From: QHWK01 sp035259385
GTDB lineage: Bacteria > Acidobacteriota > Vicinamibacteria > Vicinamibacterales > CAVVIG01
Assembly (NCBI GenBank): GCA_035259385.1
Contig: DATFWL010000443.1
Location: 8,617 to 72,616 of the forward strand
Direction of reading: 5' to 3'
DNA: 64,000 nucleotides
Shown: in pieces, positions 42,173-51,770 of the stretch
Position numbering within the stretch: the first letter of the stretch is position 1
Layout: each line of letters opens with the position of its first letter
Translations under genes and position numbers: made by a program
The notes under the pieces: generated by a model
Told to the model about the DNA's origin: nothing
The model's input: the letters and a program-made list of their open reading frames with translations, nothing else
Databases searched by the model: none

Positions 42173-44365
42173 TCAGCAGTTCGCTGGTTCAGCGGCTTCG
42201 ACGTGCGCGAGCGTGCCGGCGGGAACCGGCACGCGGACCATCACGCGGGTACCGTTCCGATCCGATTCGACGAGGAAGCGGCCGCCGACGAAGCGTGTCC
42301 GCTCCCGCATGCTCACCAGGCCGAGGCCTTCGCGTTTGGCCGTCACGTCGAAGCCGGCGCCATCGTCGAGGATGTCGAGGACCAGCGTGCGCTGTTCCGC
42401 GTGGAGCTCCAGCCGGAGGAACGCGCGGCGGGCGCCGCTGTGTTTGACGATGTTGTGCAGCGCCTCCTGCGTGATGCGGTACAAACACAAGGAGAGATCG
42501 GAGGAGATGGCCATCGTATCGCGATCGCAGACGAATTCAATCGCGACGTCGTGCTGTCGCGAGACGTCGCGGCACTCGGCGCGAATCGCCGCGACCAGGC
42601 CGAGCGCCTGGAGCTTCGACGGGTGCAGATCGCGCGAGACGCGGTGCAGTTCGGCGGCGATGTCGCCGGTGCGCCGCGACAGATCCCGCACCCGGCCCGA
42701 CAGATTCGACTGCCGCACCACGCTGTCGTTGCCGAGCTGATCGAGGTCGATGTTCAGCAGCGCGAGCTGCTGGCTGAGATCGTCGTGCAGATCGCGGGCG
42801 ATGCGCTGCCGCTCGGCTTCCTGGCTGGCAATCAGCCGTCCGGCGAGATCCTTCAACGCGTTTTCCGCGCGCCGCCGCTCGGTGACGTCACGGCCCACAC
42901 CCTGGATTTCGACGACGTCGCCGTTGACCGTGGTGATCGGGTGGTTGATCCAGTGTTGCCATCCCTGGGTGCCGTCCGGCAGCAGCACCGCATGCTCGTG
43001 CTGCTCGGTCCGCGGACGCGTGACCAGAGACTCGATCTGGCTGAAGACGGCGCCACGCTCGTCTACCGGGACGAGGTCGAGGAACTTGCGGCCGATCAGC
43101 GCCTCGCTGGGCGCCCCGAAGAACCGGCAGTAGGCGTCGTTGACGAAGGTCATCGTCGTGTCGGGAAGGAACCGGCAGATCAGCTCGCTTTGCGTTTCCA
43201 CCACGTTGCGATAGCGCATTTCGCTCTGGCGAAGTCGATCCTCGGCGCGCTTCCGGTGCTGCCGCTGCAGGAGCAGGCCGACGATCAGCACCAGCTGGCC
43301 GGCGATCACCGCCAGCGCCCCGACCGCGTACTTTCCGTACCGCTGCCAGACCGTCGGCGCGCGGAACAGGACGAGGCTGCCCGCCGGCAGACGGCTCTCG
43401 GCGATTCCCCAGCGCTGCAGCTGCCGCCAGTCGAACCGCGCCTTCGTCTCGACCTCGATCACCGGTATGTCCGACGGGTGCGTGCCTGCTGCCACCTTCA
43501 GCGCGATCTCGGTGGCGCGCTTTCCAACCTCCTCCACGTCCACCGCGTATCCGCCGACGCTGCCGCGTCCCAGCCAGCTGCCGGCCATGGCGTAGACCGG
43601 CACGCTCGCGGCGTTCGCGATGATCGACAGGACGTCGGTGGGATCGACGCTTCTCCCCGGCTCGTCCTGCGAGTACCGCACGTAGAAGATGATCGACTCC
43701 TTCGGTGCACTCTTGACCCGCGCGAGCAACGCGTCGAGCGGCAGGTCGCTGAGGTAGACGCGCGGCACGCTGCGATCGACGTGGGGCAGCTGATCGCGGA
43801 ACAGCCGGTCGTACAGCCGGTTCCTTTCGGACGTCTGCGCGATCACGAGCACTTCCTTCGTGTCCGGATGCAGCGCCAGCGCCATGTTGAGCGTCTTCGC
43901 GAACAGGTTGTCGACGACGACGCCGGTGATGCTGCCCGCCGTTTGCGCATCGGGCGGCGCCGGACGCTTGAAGGTGTGATACACGATCGGCGTGCCGGGG
44001 AACAAGCCGGCCCGATGCTCGAGCAGGAAGTCCAGCGCGCCCTGCGAGAACGCGATGACGACATCGACCGGGCGCTCGGCGTACTTCCGGTGCAGGTAGT
44101 TCTGCAGGGCGAGCGACTGCTCCGGCCCTGAAAAGCGATTCCACTCGAGGTACTCCGCGTGGTACTCCACGGTGCCAGCGGGCACGCGGCGAAGCGCTGC
44201 CTGCACGGCTCGATCGAGTTCGCCGTTGACGTGAAAGTCCCGGCCGTACCAGTAGAGTCCGACGATCCGCTTCGGAGCGGCCGTCGTCTGCGCGTTCGCC
44301 GCCCGCACGCCGATCGTCGCGGCGACGATCAGCCAGAGCAGTCGAAACACCGTGCTCGATCGCAT
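42173..44365 (-). CDS. Sensor histidine kinase with periplasmic ABC-substrate-binding-like domain
   Basis: 730 residues from ATG 44365. Signal peptide (STVFRLLWLIVAATIGVRAANAQ), ABC_sub_bind-like sensor (RIVGLYWYGRDFHVNGELDRAV, VVIAFSQGALDFLLEHRAGLFPGTPIVYHTF, WRQLQRWGIAESRLPAGSLVLF), membrane helix (YAVGALAVIAGQLVLIVGLLL), PAS (YRNVVETQSELICRFLPDTTMTFVNDAY), HisKA_3 RDLHDDLSQQLALL and HATPase (YRITQEALHNIVKHSGA, DDGAGF, GLGLVSMRERTRFVGG). Its PAS closely resembles the first PAS of the kinase at 14228. Sensor and kinase halves both match the downstream kinase, indicating tandem duplication. It is divergent from the TamB-TamA gene across a 359-base gap. Confidence 0.9.
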   Translation of the reverse strand: MRSSTVFRLLWLIVAATIGVRAANAQTTAAPKRIVGLYWYGRDFHVNGELDRAVQAALRRVPAGTVEYHAEYLEWNRFSGPEQSLALQNYLHRKYAERPVDVVIAFSQGALDFLLEHRAGLFPGTPIVYHTFKRPAPPDAQTAGSITGVVVDNLFAKTLNMALALHPDTKEVLVIAQTSERNRLYDRLFRDQLPHVDRSVPRVYLSDLPLDALLARVKSAPKESIIFYVRYSQDEPGRSVDPTDVLSIIANAASVPVYAMAGSWLGRGSVGGYAVDVEEVGKRATEIALKVAAGTHPSDIPVIEVETKARFDWRQLQRWGIAESRLPAGSLVLFRAPTVWQRYGKYAVGALAVIAGQLVLIVGLLLQRQHRKRAEDRLRQSEMRYRNVVETQSELICRFLPDTTMTFVNDAYCRFFGAPSEALIGRKFLDLVPVDERGAVFSQIESLVTRPRTEQHEHAVLLPDGTQGWQHWINHPITTVNGDVVEIQGVGRDVTERRRAENALKDLAGRLIASQEAERQRIARDLHDDLSQQLALLNIDLDQLGNDSVVRQSNLSGRVRDLSRRTGDIAAELHRVSRDLHPSKLQALGLVAAIRAECRDVSRQHDVAIEFVCDRDTMAISSDLSLCLYRITQEALHNIVKHSGARRAFLRLELHAEQRTLVLDILDDGAGFDVTAKREGLGLVSMRERTRFVGGRFLVESDRNGTRVMVRVPVPAGTLAHVEAAEPANC

Positions 44366-44724
44366 TGCCCCTGTCCTCTGGCAGCGTGCTCTCACGGCGA
44401 ACTGGACGTGGCGAGGATCCGGCTCACCGGTGGGAACAAACCGCGCGATCGGCCAGACCGTTGAGTCTGGTTATGCGGACGCGAGCATCGCCGGTTGCAC
44501 AAAATTCGACCAAGCGCACTCGTGAGCTGGACTCACGACGCCGCGGCGCATGGCGATTGCCAGAGAGTATAAGTCCGGGTTTGTCGAAGAAGTTATGAAG
44601 TCGGATGCTGGCAGTTTTTGCGTGACGACCTGTCAAAAATGACAGATGCTTGCGCACCACCCGCGACCTTGATGAAGATTCCTCGCCGGCCTCATGATGG
44701 ACGAGCGCGGCTGGCGAACATGAT
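44366..44724. promoter_or_regulatory. Divergent control region between sensor kinase and TamB-TamA fusion
   Basis: No gene seen. It contains the third, perfect CTGTCA-AAAA-TGACAG palindrome (44631-44646), 78 bases before the TamB-TamA start, a small inverted repeat CGTGAG-CTGGA-CTCACG (44521-44537) and a relatively AT-rich stretch around 44565-44600 suited to a promoter. A degenerate GCATAA site occurs on the minus strand near 44470. Confidence 0.5.
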
Positions 44725-47700
44725 GTGTCGGGGATGATCGAGATTGTCGAACGGCGGCGGTGGCTCGCCGCCGCCACCGGTGCCCTGCTGCTGGCGCTCG
44801 GCGTGTTCGTGCTTCTTCACGCGCCGCCGGTCCGCGATCGCGTGCTCGCTTCCCTCATCTCGCGACTGGCGCAGGGCGGCATCGCTCTCCGCGCCGAAGG
44901 GCTCGATTACAACCTCGCCAGGCTCGACGTTCGGATCGGCCATCTGACGCTCGCCACCCTCAAGACGCCGGACCTGCCATTCCTTTCCGCGGACCAGGTA
45001 CATGTCCTGCTCGGCACGGGCGTCATTCGTGGCCGGATGGACATCACTCGGCTCGAGGCTGCCCATGCGCGCGTCGTCCTGGCGCGGAACGATCGCGGTG
45101 AGGCCAACTGGCCAAGCTCCGACCGGCCGGGCGAAACAACAGCCGGCCCGATCGCGCTTGGGGCGGTAGACCTCCCGGATCTCGAAGTGTCGTGGCACGA
45201 CGAACGCGCCGGCGTCCGCATCGACCAGCAGGCCATGGCGCTCCATCTGACCCCTGCCGCTGGCGGCACGAACGGAACTCTGCAGCTCGATCATCAGGGC
45301 CGCGTGCAGTGGAGCGATCACCACACGACCATCGACAGATTCGGAGGACGGTTGGCATGGAACGGTCGCGATCTGTCGCTGGACGGCTTTCAGCTCGCGC
45401 TGCCGGAAGGTCGTCTGGCGATCGATGGCCGCATCGATCGCCTCCTCGACGGAAAGAGTCCGATCGATCTGCGCATTGCGGGCGATGCGAACCTGGCGCC
45501 GATCGCGAAATGGACGCAGGTCGAGGAATCTCTCGATCCGCTCGCCGGCACAGTTCACCTCGAGGCTGCGGTCGCGGGGCTGCTGACGGCGCCGACCGCG
45601 ACGATTGAGATCGATGCTCGTGACATGCGCCTGGCAGGTCTCCAGAACGTCGCCGTGCGGGCGTCGGGACACGGTTCCACCGAGAAGGCGGAGCTGACAA
45701 CGTTCGAGGCGCGCGTCGGCGGCGGGACGATCACTGGACGCGGTTGGGCAACGCTGCCCGCCGGCGCCGGCGAAGTCCGACTGGACTGGCAGGCGCTCGA
45801 TCTGGCGACGCTGATGCGCGAGCTGGTGCGCGACGCAGCGGCACCGCCGCTCGCGGCTCGCGTGGACGGCTCGCTCGACGCGCGATGGCCTGCGGCGCGT
45901 GCCGACGCTCTGCTGATCCACGGCGAGGTGCGGACGGCTGCGCCCGACACCGCGTCCGGCCGCACAGTGCCTGTCGACGGCACAATCGCGTTCGACCTGC
46001 AGCAGCAGCGCTGGACGCTGCATGCCGACGAAACGCTCGATCGCACCGTGCGCGCGGGCGCGGATCTCGGCGGCAGCCTGAGTCAACCCGATCTGTCCCG
46101 CTCGTCGCTCTCGGGTGGCCTCCGCGTCTCCGCGCCCGACATCGCCCGACTGACGGCCACGCTGGCGCGCGCCGGGCTCGTCGCGACTCCACCGGCGATC
46201 GAAGGCGGCGCACAGGGCGAGTTCGCGCTGAGCGGCACGATCGCCGAGCCTCGCCTGGAAGGAACGCTCGCGTCCCGACTGCAGTACGGCGACATCGGAC
46301 CGGCAAGCGTGCGCGCGCGCACGGCGGTGACCCGCACGCTGGTACGGTTCGACGAGCTCGAGGGCAGGGTTGGCGAGAACGAGGCCCGCGGCGCGCTGCA
46401 GCTGGCCATCGACACCAGGCGGCTCGACGGGACGCTGGATCTGTCGCTGAAGAACCTCGACGCGCTGTCGAATGCACTGCCGCGTGCGGTGCACCCCGAG
46501 GGCGCGCTCGATCTGCACGCATCCGTGTCCGGCTCGCAGACGGCCCCTCGCGTGGACGCCGACATCGTGAGCGCCGGACTGACAATCGCCGGTCAGCGCA
46601 TCGATCGCGTCGACGCGCGCGTACACACAACGGGCCCTGCGATCGCAGTCGATCGGCTCAGGCTGGAAAGCGGGGACGGCCGGCTCGAGGGCCACGGTCA
46701 AATCGATCTGTCTCACCGCACTTACGAGGCGCACGCGACGGCCGAGAGCCTGCCGATTCGGCCCGTGCCCGGCGACGACGGCGGTGTCATCGCGCCGATC
46801 GCGGCGCTGCTGAGCGGGCAGTTCGATGGACAGGGCGCATTCGATCGGCTCGACGGCCGCGGCCGGCTGCTCTTTGCCGACGCGATGTGGGCCGACGCAG
46901 GTCTCGGCGCCATCGAGAGCGATTTCATCCTGCGCAGCCGGCGAATCTCGCTCGACCTGCGCGCGCCCGATCTGCAGCTGACTGCGTCAGGCGAGGGCGG
47001 CATCGACGCGAACAGCACCTTCTCGGCACGCGGCCGCTGGGAGCCCTCGGATGTCGGCGCCCTCGCGAAGCGGCTCGACTGGTCGGCGCCCTTCCCACTT
47101 TCCGGCTCCGGCCTGATCCGCTTCGACGTGTCTGGACCGCAGTCCCGGCCCGACGAGTTGCGCGTCGCCGCAGACCTCGATCGGCTGGCCCTCGACGTCG
47201 ATGGCAACGCGGTCGCGCTCGCGCGGCCCGCGCGGGTCGAGTACGACGGGCGTGCGATTCGCGTCAGTGATGCGGACCTGGCGATTGGCGGCTCGCACCT
47301 GACGGTCGATGGCGCGCTCGGGGATGCCCGATCGAGCGGCCTCGTCGCGACGCTGCAGGGATCGATCGGCGACTTCGAGTTTCTCGAGCACCTGGTGCGC
47401 CCGTCGGAGGCGGACCATGCGAGCCTGCCGCCGCCGACCGGCTCGTTGAACCTGCGCGTCGCGGCCAGCGGTTCGCTGTCGGCGCCGCTGCTGACCGGCG
47501 CCTTTCGTCTCACCGACGGACGCCTTCCGATCGCCACGGAGGCGGTGGTTACCGACGCGAACCTGGCGGCAACCTACGCGCAAGGCGTCCTGACGCTCGA
47601 CGACGTGCGTGCGGCATTTCAGGGCGCGACGCTGACCGCGAAAGGCGAGGTGCCGGCGGATCTCTTTCGCGATCGCCTTCCGGAGCGCTGGCGTGAGCTG

Positions 47701-50700
47701 GTGCCGCGAGCGGGCCGTCCCGCCAGCGTCACGGCGCAGCTGTCGTCGATCACGCAGCAGGTGGCCGCGCCGTTCGTCGATCCGGCCGCCCTGCAGTCGA
47801 TCGCCGGCCGCGTCGATGCGGCGATCGATCTGCGCGCGGACGGCGCGGCCGTCGATCGCGTCGCGGGAACGATCGTCCTGAACCGCGCCGACCTTGCGCT
47901 CTCGGGCGTGTCGTTCGATCAGCAGACGCCGACGCGGCTGCGTGTGCACGACGGCCGGGTGGACGTCGAAGCCTGGGAGTGGGGACGCGGGGACAATCGC
48001 GTCGCCCTGACCGGCGGCGTGTCGTTCGGCGACGATCGCGCGCTGGCGCTCAGCGCGAAGACCACGCTCGATCTCGGCCTGCTCAACGCGTTCACGCGCG
48101 CGGCACGCGCGTCAGGCCGCGCCGACGGCGACATCCGCATCGGCGGCACCATCGCCGAGCCGGCGGTGGACGGCTATCTGACCTTTGCGGGCGGCGAGCT
48201 GCGGATGAACGATCCGAAGCTCGTCGTCTCCGATCTCGCGGGCACGGTCACGTTCAGCAGGGACGCCATCACGCTGCAGCGGATCTACGCCAACGTGAAT
48301 GGCGGCGACGCCGAAGTCGGCGGCACGATTCACCATCGGTGGTTCGCGCCGCTCGACGGACAGGTCACAGTTCGCGTGAACGACTCCGCAGTCGACATTT
48401 CAGGCCTGCGGGCCGAAGCAAACGTCGACCTGAGCCTCACGCTCGAACCGAAGACCGAAGTTCAGAAGGGCGCCGTCCTTGCGGGAACGGTCACGGTGGT
48501 TCGCGGCGCGTATCGCGAACCGCTCTCGCTGACGAGCGGATTGCTTCAGGCGGTCCGCGCTCCGGCGCCGTCGACGCAGGCTGCCGTGCCGTCCGCGCTC
48601 GACAATCTCAGGCTCGATGTGCACATCGTCACGCAGGACGATCTCATCGTCGACAACAACTACGCGCAGCTGGCGGCGTCGGCGGACCTCCGGCTGATCG
48701 GCACGGCCGTGCAGCCGGCGGCGACCGGACGAGCCGCGCTCGCCGAGGGCGGCATCGTGTTCTTCGGCGGCCGCCGCTATCGACTCGATCAGCAGGGATC
48801 GATCGATTTCGCGAACACGACCCGCATCGAGCCGAATCTCGACCTGAGCGCGATCACGCGCGTCAGCAACAAAGACATCACGCTGTCGCTCAAGGGCACC
48901 CCTGACACGCTGACGCCGAAGCTGTCATCGAGCGATCCGACGCTGTCGCAGTCCGACCTGATCTCGCTGCTCGTCACCGGTCGGACCGACGCCGACCGCG
49001 CCGCGGCCGGTGACTATGGAGGCCGCGAGCTGGTCGGGTATCTCTCTGCGGATCTGCTCGGCAGCGCCGGGCACGCAGTCGGCCTCGACACGCTGCGGGT
49101 CGAGCAGGGCAATCCGGACGTGCGCTTCGACGCCGGGCTCGTGGCGACCGAAACCGATCCGGGCGCGCGTCTCACGTTCGGCAAGAACATCGGCAGCCGC
49201 ACGCAGGTGGTGATCTCGCAGAGCCTCAGGAACGACGGCGGGACCACCTGGATCGTCAGCTACTCGCCGCGGTCGAATCTCGAGCTTCGCGCGGTGTCGC
49301 TCGACGATGGCGATCGCCTCTATGGATTCCGGCACGGTCTGGTCTTCGGCGATCCGGCGCCGGTCGCGCGCCTGCCCGCCCGCGAGCTCCCGCGCGTGAC
49401 CAGCGTCCAGATCACCGGCGCCGGACCGGACGAGGCGGCGCTGCGCGATCAGCTGTCGCTCAGCGTCGGCGATCGCTTCAGCTTCTTCCGCTGGCAGGAC
49501 GATCGCGATCGGCTGGAACAGTTCTACGAGCGGCGCGATCACGCCACAGTTCGCGTCACGACACGACGTCTGGAGGGAGAACCGGGATCGGAAGGCGTCC
49601 GGCTTCTCTACGACGTCCGTCCGGGGCCCCGCACCGCGGTCGTCATCGAAGGAGCGCCTTCGTCGGATCGCCTGGTCGAGAAGATGAAGGTTGCGTGGAC
49701 GCGCTCGGTGGTTGACGAGTTCCTGTTCGAGGAAGCCGTCGGCATCGTCAAGGGCGAGATGCTCGAACGCGGCTTCGTCCGCGCGTCGGCAACGGCGCGG
49801 CTGGAGGGTGGAGACGAGGCAAAGACCCTGCGAGTGGTCGTCGATCCCGGTCCGCATGTCGGCTCACGGCGCGTGGTATTCCAGGGCAACGAACGCGTCG
49901 CGAGCGATCGGCTTCGCGAGGTGCTCGCGGACCCAGCGCTGACCCGGGCCGTCTGGCTCGATCCTGCGGTGGCCGACGACGCCCTGACGTCCTTCTATCG
50001 ACGCGAGGGGTATCTGAACGCGACGGTCGCGTTCGAGGACATCACGATCAGCGGCAACGAGGCGACGCGCATCGTCAGCGTCACCGAAGGAGCGCCGTTC
50101 GTCCTGCGTGACGTTCGGATCAACGGCGCTCGCGGCGTGTCGGTGGACGACGTGCGGAAGATGTCGGCGCTGTCGAGCGGGGTCCAGTATACGGACGCGG
50201 CGATCGAGAAGGCGAGGCGGGCGATCCTCGCCGGCTACCGGACTCGCGGATTCAACAACGTTGGACTGACATTGCGCACCGACGCGCCCGAAGGGACGAC
50301 TGCTGTCGACGTCGTCGTGAGCGTGGACGAGGGATCGCTGCAGCGTGTGCGCGACGTCGCGATTGCCGGATTGAGGCGGACGAATCCGGGACTCGTGACG
50401 CGCGCGCTCAAACTCGAGGCTGGAGAGCCGGTGAACCTCGCCGAGTGGGCCGCGGCGCGCCAGCGCCTGTACGAGACCGGCGTGTTCCGGAGCGTCGACG
50501 TGCAGCCCGAGCCGATGCCCCCGGCGGCAGAACCTGCGCCGGCGCCGCCTGGCTTTCCGCCGGAGCAGCCGATTCGCGCCAGGGTAACGCTCGCCGAGTG
50601 GCCGGCGATGAAGCTTCAGTACGGACTCGAGCTCGACGATCAGGCCAACACGCCGAGCCAGGACGCGAGCCGGCTGGCCGGCTCCTCCGGCGGAGGACGG

Positions 50701-51654
50701 GTCTTCGGGATCGGCGTCGCCGGCGACGTCGGCCTGCGAAACCTGTTCGGTACGGGGATGGCCGCCGGCCTCGCGGCCCGATATACGAACGATTTCCAGG
50801 CGGCGCGCGCGTACATCACGGTGCCGACGTTTTTTGGCCGCAAGATCATCACCAACGGGTTCGTCTCGACGTCGCAGGAGCAGGTGGGGGCCGGCGTCGA
50901 AGGGAGCAACCGGAAGTTCGCGACCAACACGCTCGACTTCACGCTCGAACAGCGGCTTCGGCCGGTGCCAAAGATGGAGTGGAGCTACCGCTACGCGTAC
51001 GAGCGCAACCACACCTTCGATCTGATCGTCAATCCGGACGAACCGATTCCGTTCGACGTGCTGGTGACGATCGCGCGGCTGGCAACCACGATGAGCATGG
51101 ACACGCGCAACGACCTGGTCGACGCGACGCGCGGGTGGTATCACTCGTCGGACTTCGAGTACGGCGTCCCGCAGCTCGGCTCGGACATCAAGATGGTCAA
51201 GTACGTGTTCCAGCAGCGGTATTTCCGTCGCGTCGGACGTGTGGTGATCGCAAGCGCCGGCCGCGTCGGCCTCGCGACCGCGTTCGCGCAGTCGCTGCTG
51301 CCGAGCGAGCGATTCTTCACCGGCGGCGGGAACAGCGTGCGCGGCTACGACGAGGATGCGCTCAGCCCGCGCGATGCTTTCGGCTCGACGATCGGCGGCG
51401 ATGCGCTGCTGGTGCTGAACGAAGAGCTTCGGTTTCCGATTTACAAGTGGGCGCGCGGCGTCGGCTTCTTCGACGCGGGCCGCGCCTTCGATACGGTCCG
51501 CGCTTTGACGCTGAGCGGATTGCCGACCAGCACGGGCGTCGGCCTCCGGCTGGCGACGCCGATCGTGCTGGTCCGCGTCGATGTCGGCTTCCCGCTCGAT
51601 TCCAGGTTCGGCACCCGCCCGCGCTGGTTCTTCTCGATCGGCCAGATGTTCTGA
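44725..51654 (+). CDS. TamB-TamA fusion: inner-membrane-anchored translocation/assembly protein joined to an Omp85 outer-membrane barrel
   Basis: 2309 residues in one uninterrupted frame (GTG 44725 or ATG 44734). A single N-terminal membrane anchor (LAAATGALLLALGVFVLLHAPPVR) leads into a long AsmA/TamB-type body of repeated beta strands (LDYNLARLDVRIGHLTLATLKTPDLPFLSADQVHVL and many GxLxxDGRID-like units). The TamB C-terminal domain lies near residues 1200-1540 (DITLSLKGTPDTLTPKLSSSDPTLSQSDLISLLVTGRT, GTTWIVSYSPRSNLELRA). From about residue 1553 several POTRA domains follow, then from about 1965 an Omp85 barrel with the lid-loop motif VRGYDED near residue 2205. TamA and TamB are normally separate proteins that cooperate in outer-membrane assembly and lipid transport. 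Here one chain spans both membranes. Confidence 0.92.
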   Translation: MSGMIEIVERRRWLAAATGALLLALGVFVLLHAPPVRDRVLASLISRLAQGGIALRAEGLDYNLARLDVRIGHLTLATLKTPDLPFLSADQVHVLLGTGVIRGRMDITRLEAAHARVVLARNDRGEANWPSSDRPGETTAGPIALGAVDLPDLEVSWHDERAGVRIDQQAMALHLTPAAGGTNGTLQLDHQGRVQWSDHHTTIDRFGGRLAWNGRDLSLDGFQLALPEGRLAIDGRIDRLLDGKSPIDLRIAGDANLAPIAKWTQVEESLDPLAGTVHLEAAVAGLLTAPTATIEIDARDMRLAGLQNVAVRASGHGSTEKAELTTFEARVGGGTITGRGWATLPAGAGEVRLDWQALDLATLMRELVRDAAAPPLAARVDGSLDARWPAARADALLIHGEVRTAAPDTASGRTVPVDGTIAFDLQQQRWTLHADETLDRTVRAGADLGGSLSQPDLSRSSLSGGLRVSAPDIARLTATLARAGLVATPPAIEGGAQGEFALSGTIAEPRLEGTLASRLQYGDIGPASVRARTAVTRTLVRFDELEGRVGENEARGALQLAIDTRRLDGTLDLSLKNLDALSNALPRAVHPEGALDLHASVSGSQTAPRVDADIVSAGLTIAGQRIDRVDARVHTTGPAIAVDRLRLESGDGRLEGHGQIDLSHRTYEAHATAESLPIRPVPGDDGGVIAPIAALLSGQFDGQGAFDRLDGRGRLLFADAMWADAGLGAIESDFILRSRRISLDLRAPDLQLTASGEGGIDANSTFSARGRWEPSDVGALAKRLDWSAPFPLSGSGLIRFDVSGPQSRPDELRVAADLDRLALDVDGNAVALARPARVEYDGRAIRVSDADLAIGGSHLTVDGALGDARSSGLVATLQGSIGDFEFLEHLVRPSEADHASLPPPTGSLNLRVAASGSLSAPLLTGAFRLTDGRLPIATEAVVTDANLAATYAQGVLTLDDVRAAFQGATLTAKGEVPADLFRDRLPERWRELVPRAGRPASVTAQLSSITQQVAAPFVDPAALQSIAGRVDAAIDLRADGAAVDRVAGTIVLNRADLALSGVSFDQQTPTRLRVHDGRVDVEAWEWGRGDNRVALTGGVSFGDDRALALSAKTTLDLGLLNAFTRAARASGRADGDIRIGGTIAEPAVDGYLTFAGGELRMNDPKLVVSDLAGTVTFSRDAITLQRIYANVNGGDAEVGGTIHHRWFAPLDGQVTVRVNDSAVDISGLRAEANVDLSLTLEPKTEVQKGAVLAGTVTVVRGAYREPLSLTSGLLQAVRAPAPSTQAAVPSALDNLRLDVHIVTQDDLIVDNNYAQLAASADLRLIGTAVQPAATGRAALAEGGIVFFGGRRYRLDQQGSIDFANTTRIEPNLDLSAITRVSNKDITLSLKGTPDTLTPKLSSSDPTLSQSDLISLLVTGRTDADRAAAGDYGGRELVGYLSADLLGSAGHAVGLDTLRVEQGNPDVRFDAGLVATETDPGARLTFGKNIGSRTQVVISQSLRNDGGTTWIVSYSPRSNLELRAVSLDDGDRLYGFRHGLVFGDPAPVARLPARELPRVTSVQITGAGPDEAALRDQLSLSVGDRFSFFRWQDDRDRLEQFYERRDHATVRVTTRRLEGEPGSEGVRLLYDVRPGPRTAVVIEGAPSSDRLVEKMKVAWTRSVVDEFLFEEAVGIVKGEMLERGFVRASATARLEGGDEAKTLRVVVDPGPHVGSRRVVFQGNERVASDRLREVLADPALTRAVWLDPAVADDALTSFYRREGYLNATVAFEDITISGNEATRIVSVTEGAPFVLRDVRINGARGVSVDDVRKMSALSSGVQYTDAAIEKARRAILAGYRTRGFNNVGLTLRTDAPEGTTAVDVVVSVDEGSLQRVRDVAIAGLRRTNPGLVTRALKLEAGEPVNLAEWAAARQRLYETGVFRSVDVQPEPMPPAAEPAPAPPGFPPEQPIRARVTLAEWPAMKLQYGLELDDQANTPSQDASRLAGSSGGGRVFGIGVAGDVGLRNLFGTGMAAGLAARYTNDFQAARAYITVPTFFGRKIITNGFVSTSQEQVGAGVEGSNRKFATNTLDFTLEQRLRPVPKMEWSYRYAYERNHTFDLIVNPDEPIPFDVLVTIARLATTMSMDTRNDLVDATRGWYHSSDFEYGVPQLGSDIKMVKYVFQQRYFRRVGRVVIASAGRVGLATAFAQSLLPSERFFTGGGNSVRGYDEDALSPRDAFGSTIGGDALLVLNEELRFPIYKWARGVGFFDAGRAFDTVRALTLSGLPTSTGVGLRLATPIVLVRVDVGFPLDSRFGTRPRWFFSIGQMF

Positions 51655-51661
51655 CAAAGGC

Positions 51662-51679
51662 GTCCGGCTAAAGCCGGAC
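51662..51679. terminator. Perfect stem-loop after the TamB-TamA gene
   Basis: GTCCGGC-TAAA-GCCGGAC, a 7-bp stem with a four-base loop, eight bases beyond the stop. No T-run follows, so it is a hairpin-only terminator or a REP-like unit. It serves a gap between convergent genes. Confidence 0.55.
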
Positions 51680-51688
51680 ACTACCGCG

Positions 51689-51770
51689 TAGGGGCTGGGG
51701 ACTAGGGACTGGGGCTAGCCGTAAGCACTCGATTGTCGCCAGCCCCCAGCCTGGAGCCCCTAGCCCCACC
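51689..51770. repeat. G-rich / C-rich inverted repeat
   Basis: The left part (51690-51714) has four G-runs (GGGG, GGGG, GGG, GGGG) with 2-4 base loops; the right part (51739-51770) has matching C-runs including CCTAGCCCC, so the two can pair as an imperfect hairpin. The left arm alone fits a G-quadruplex. It lies between convergent genes. Confidence 0.55.
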
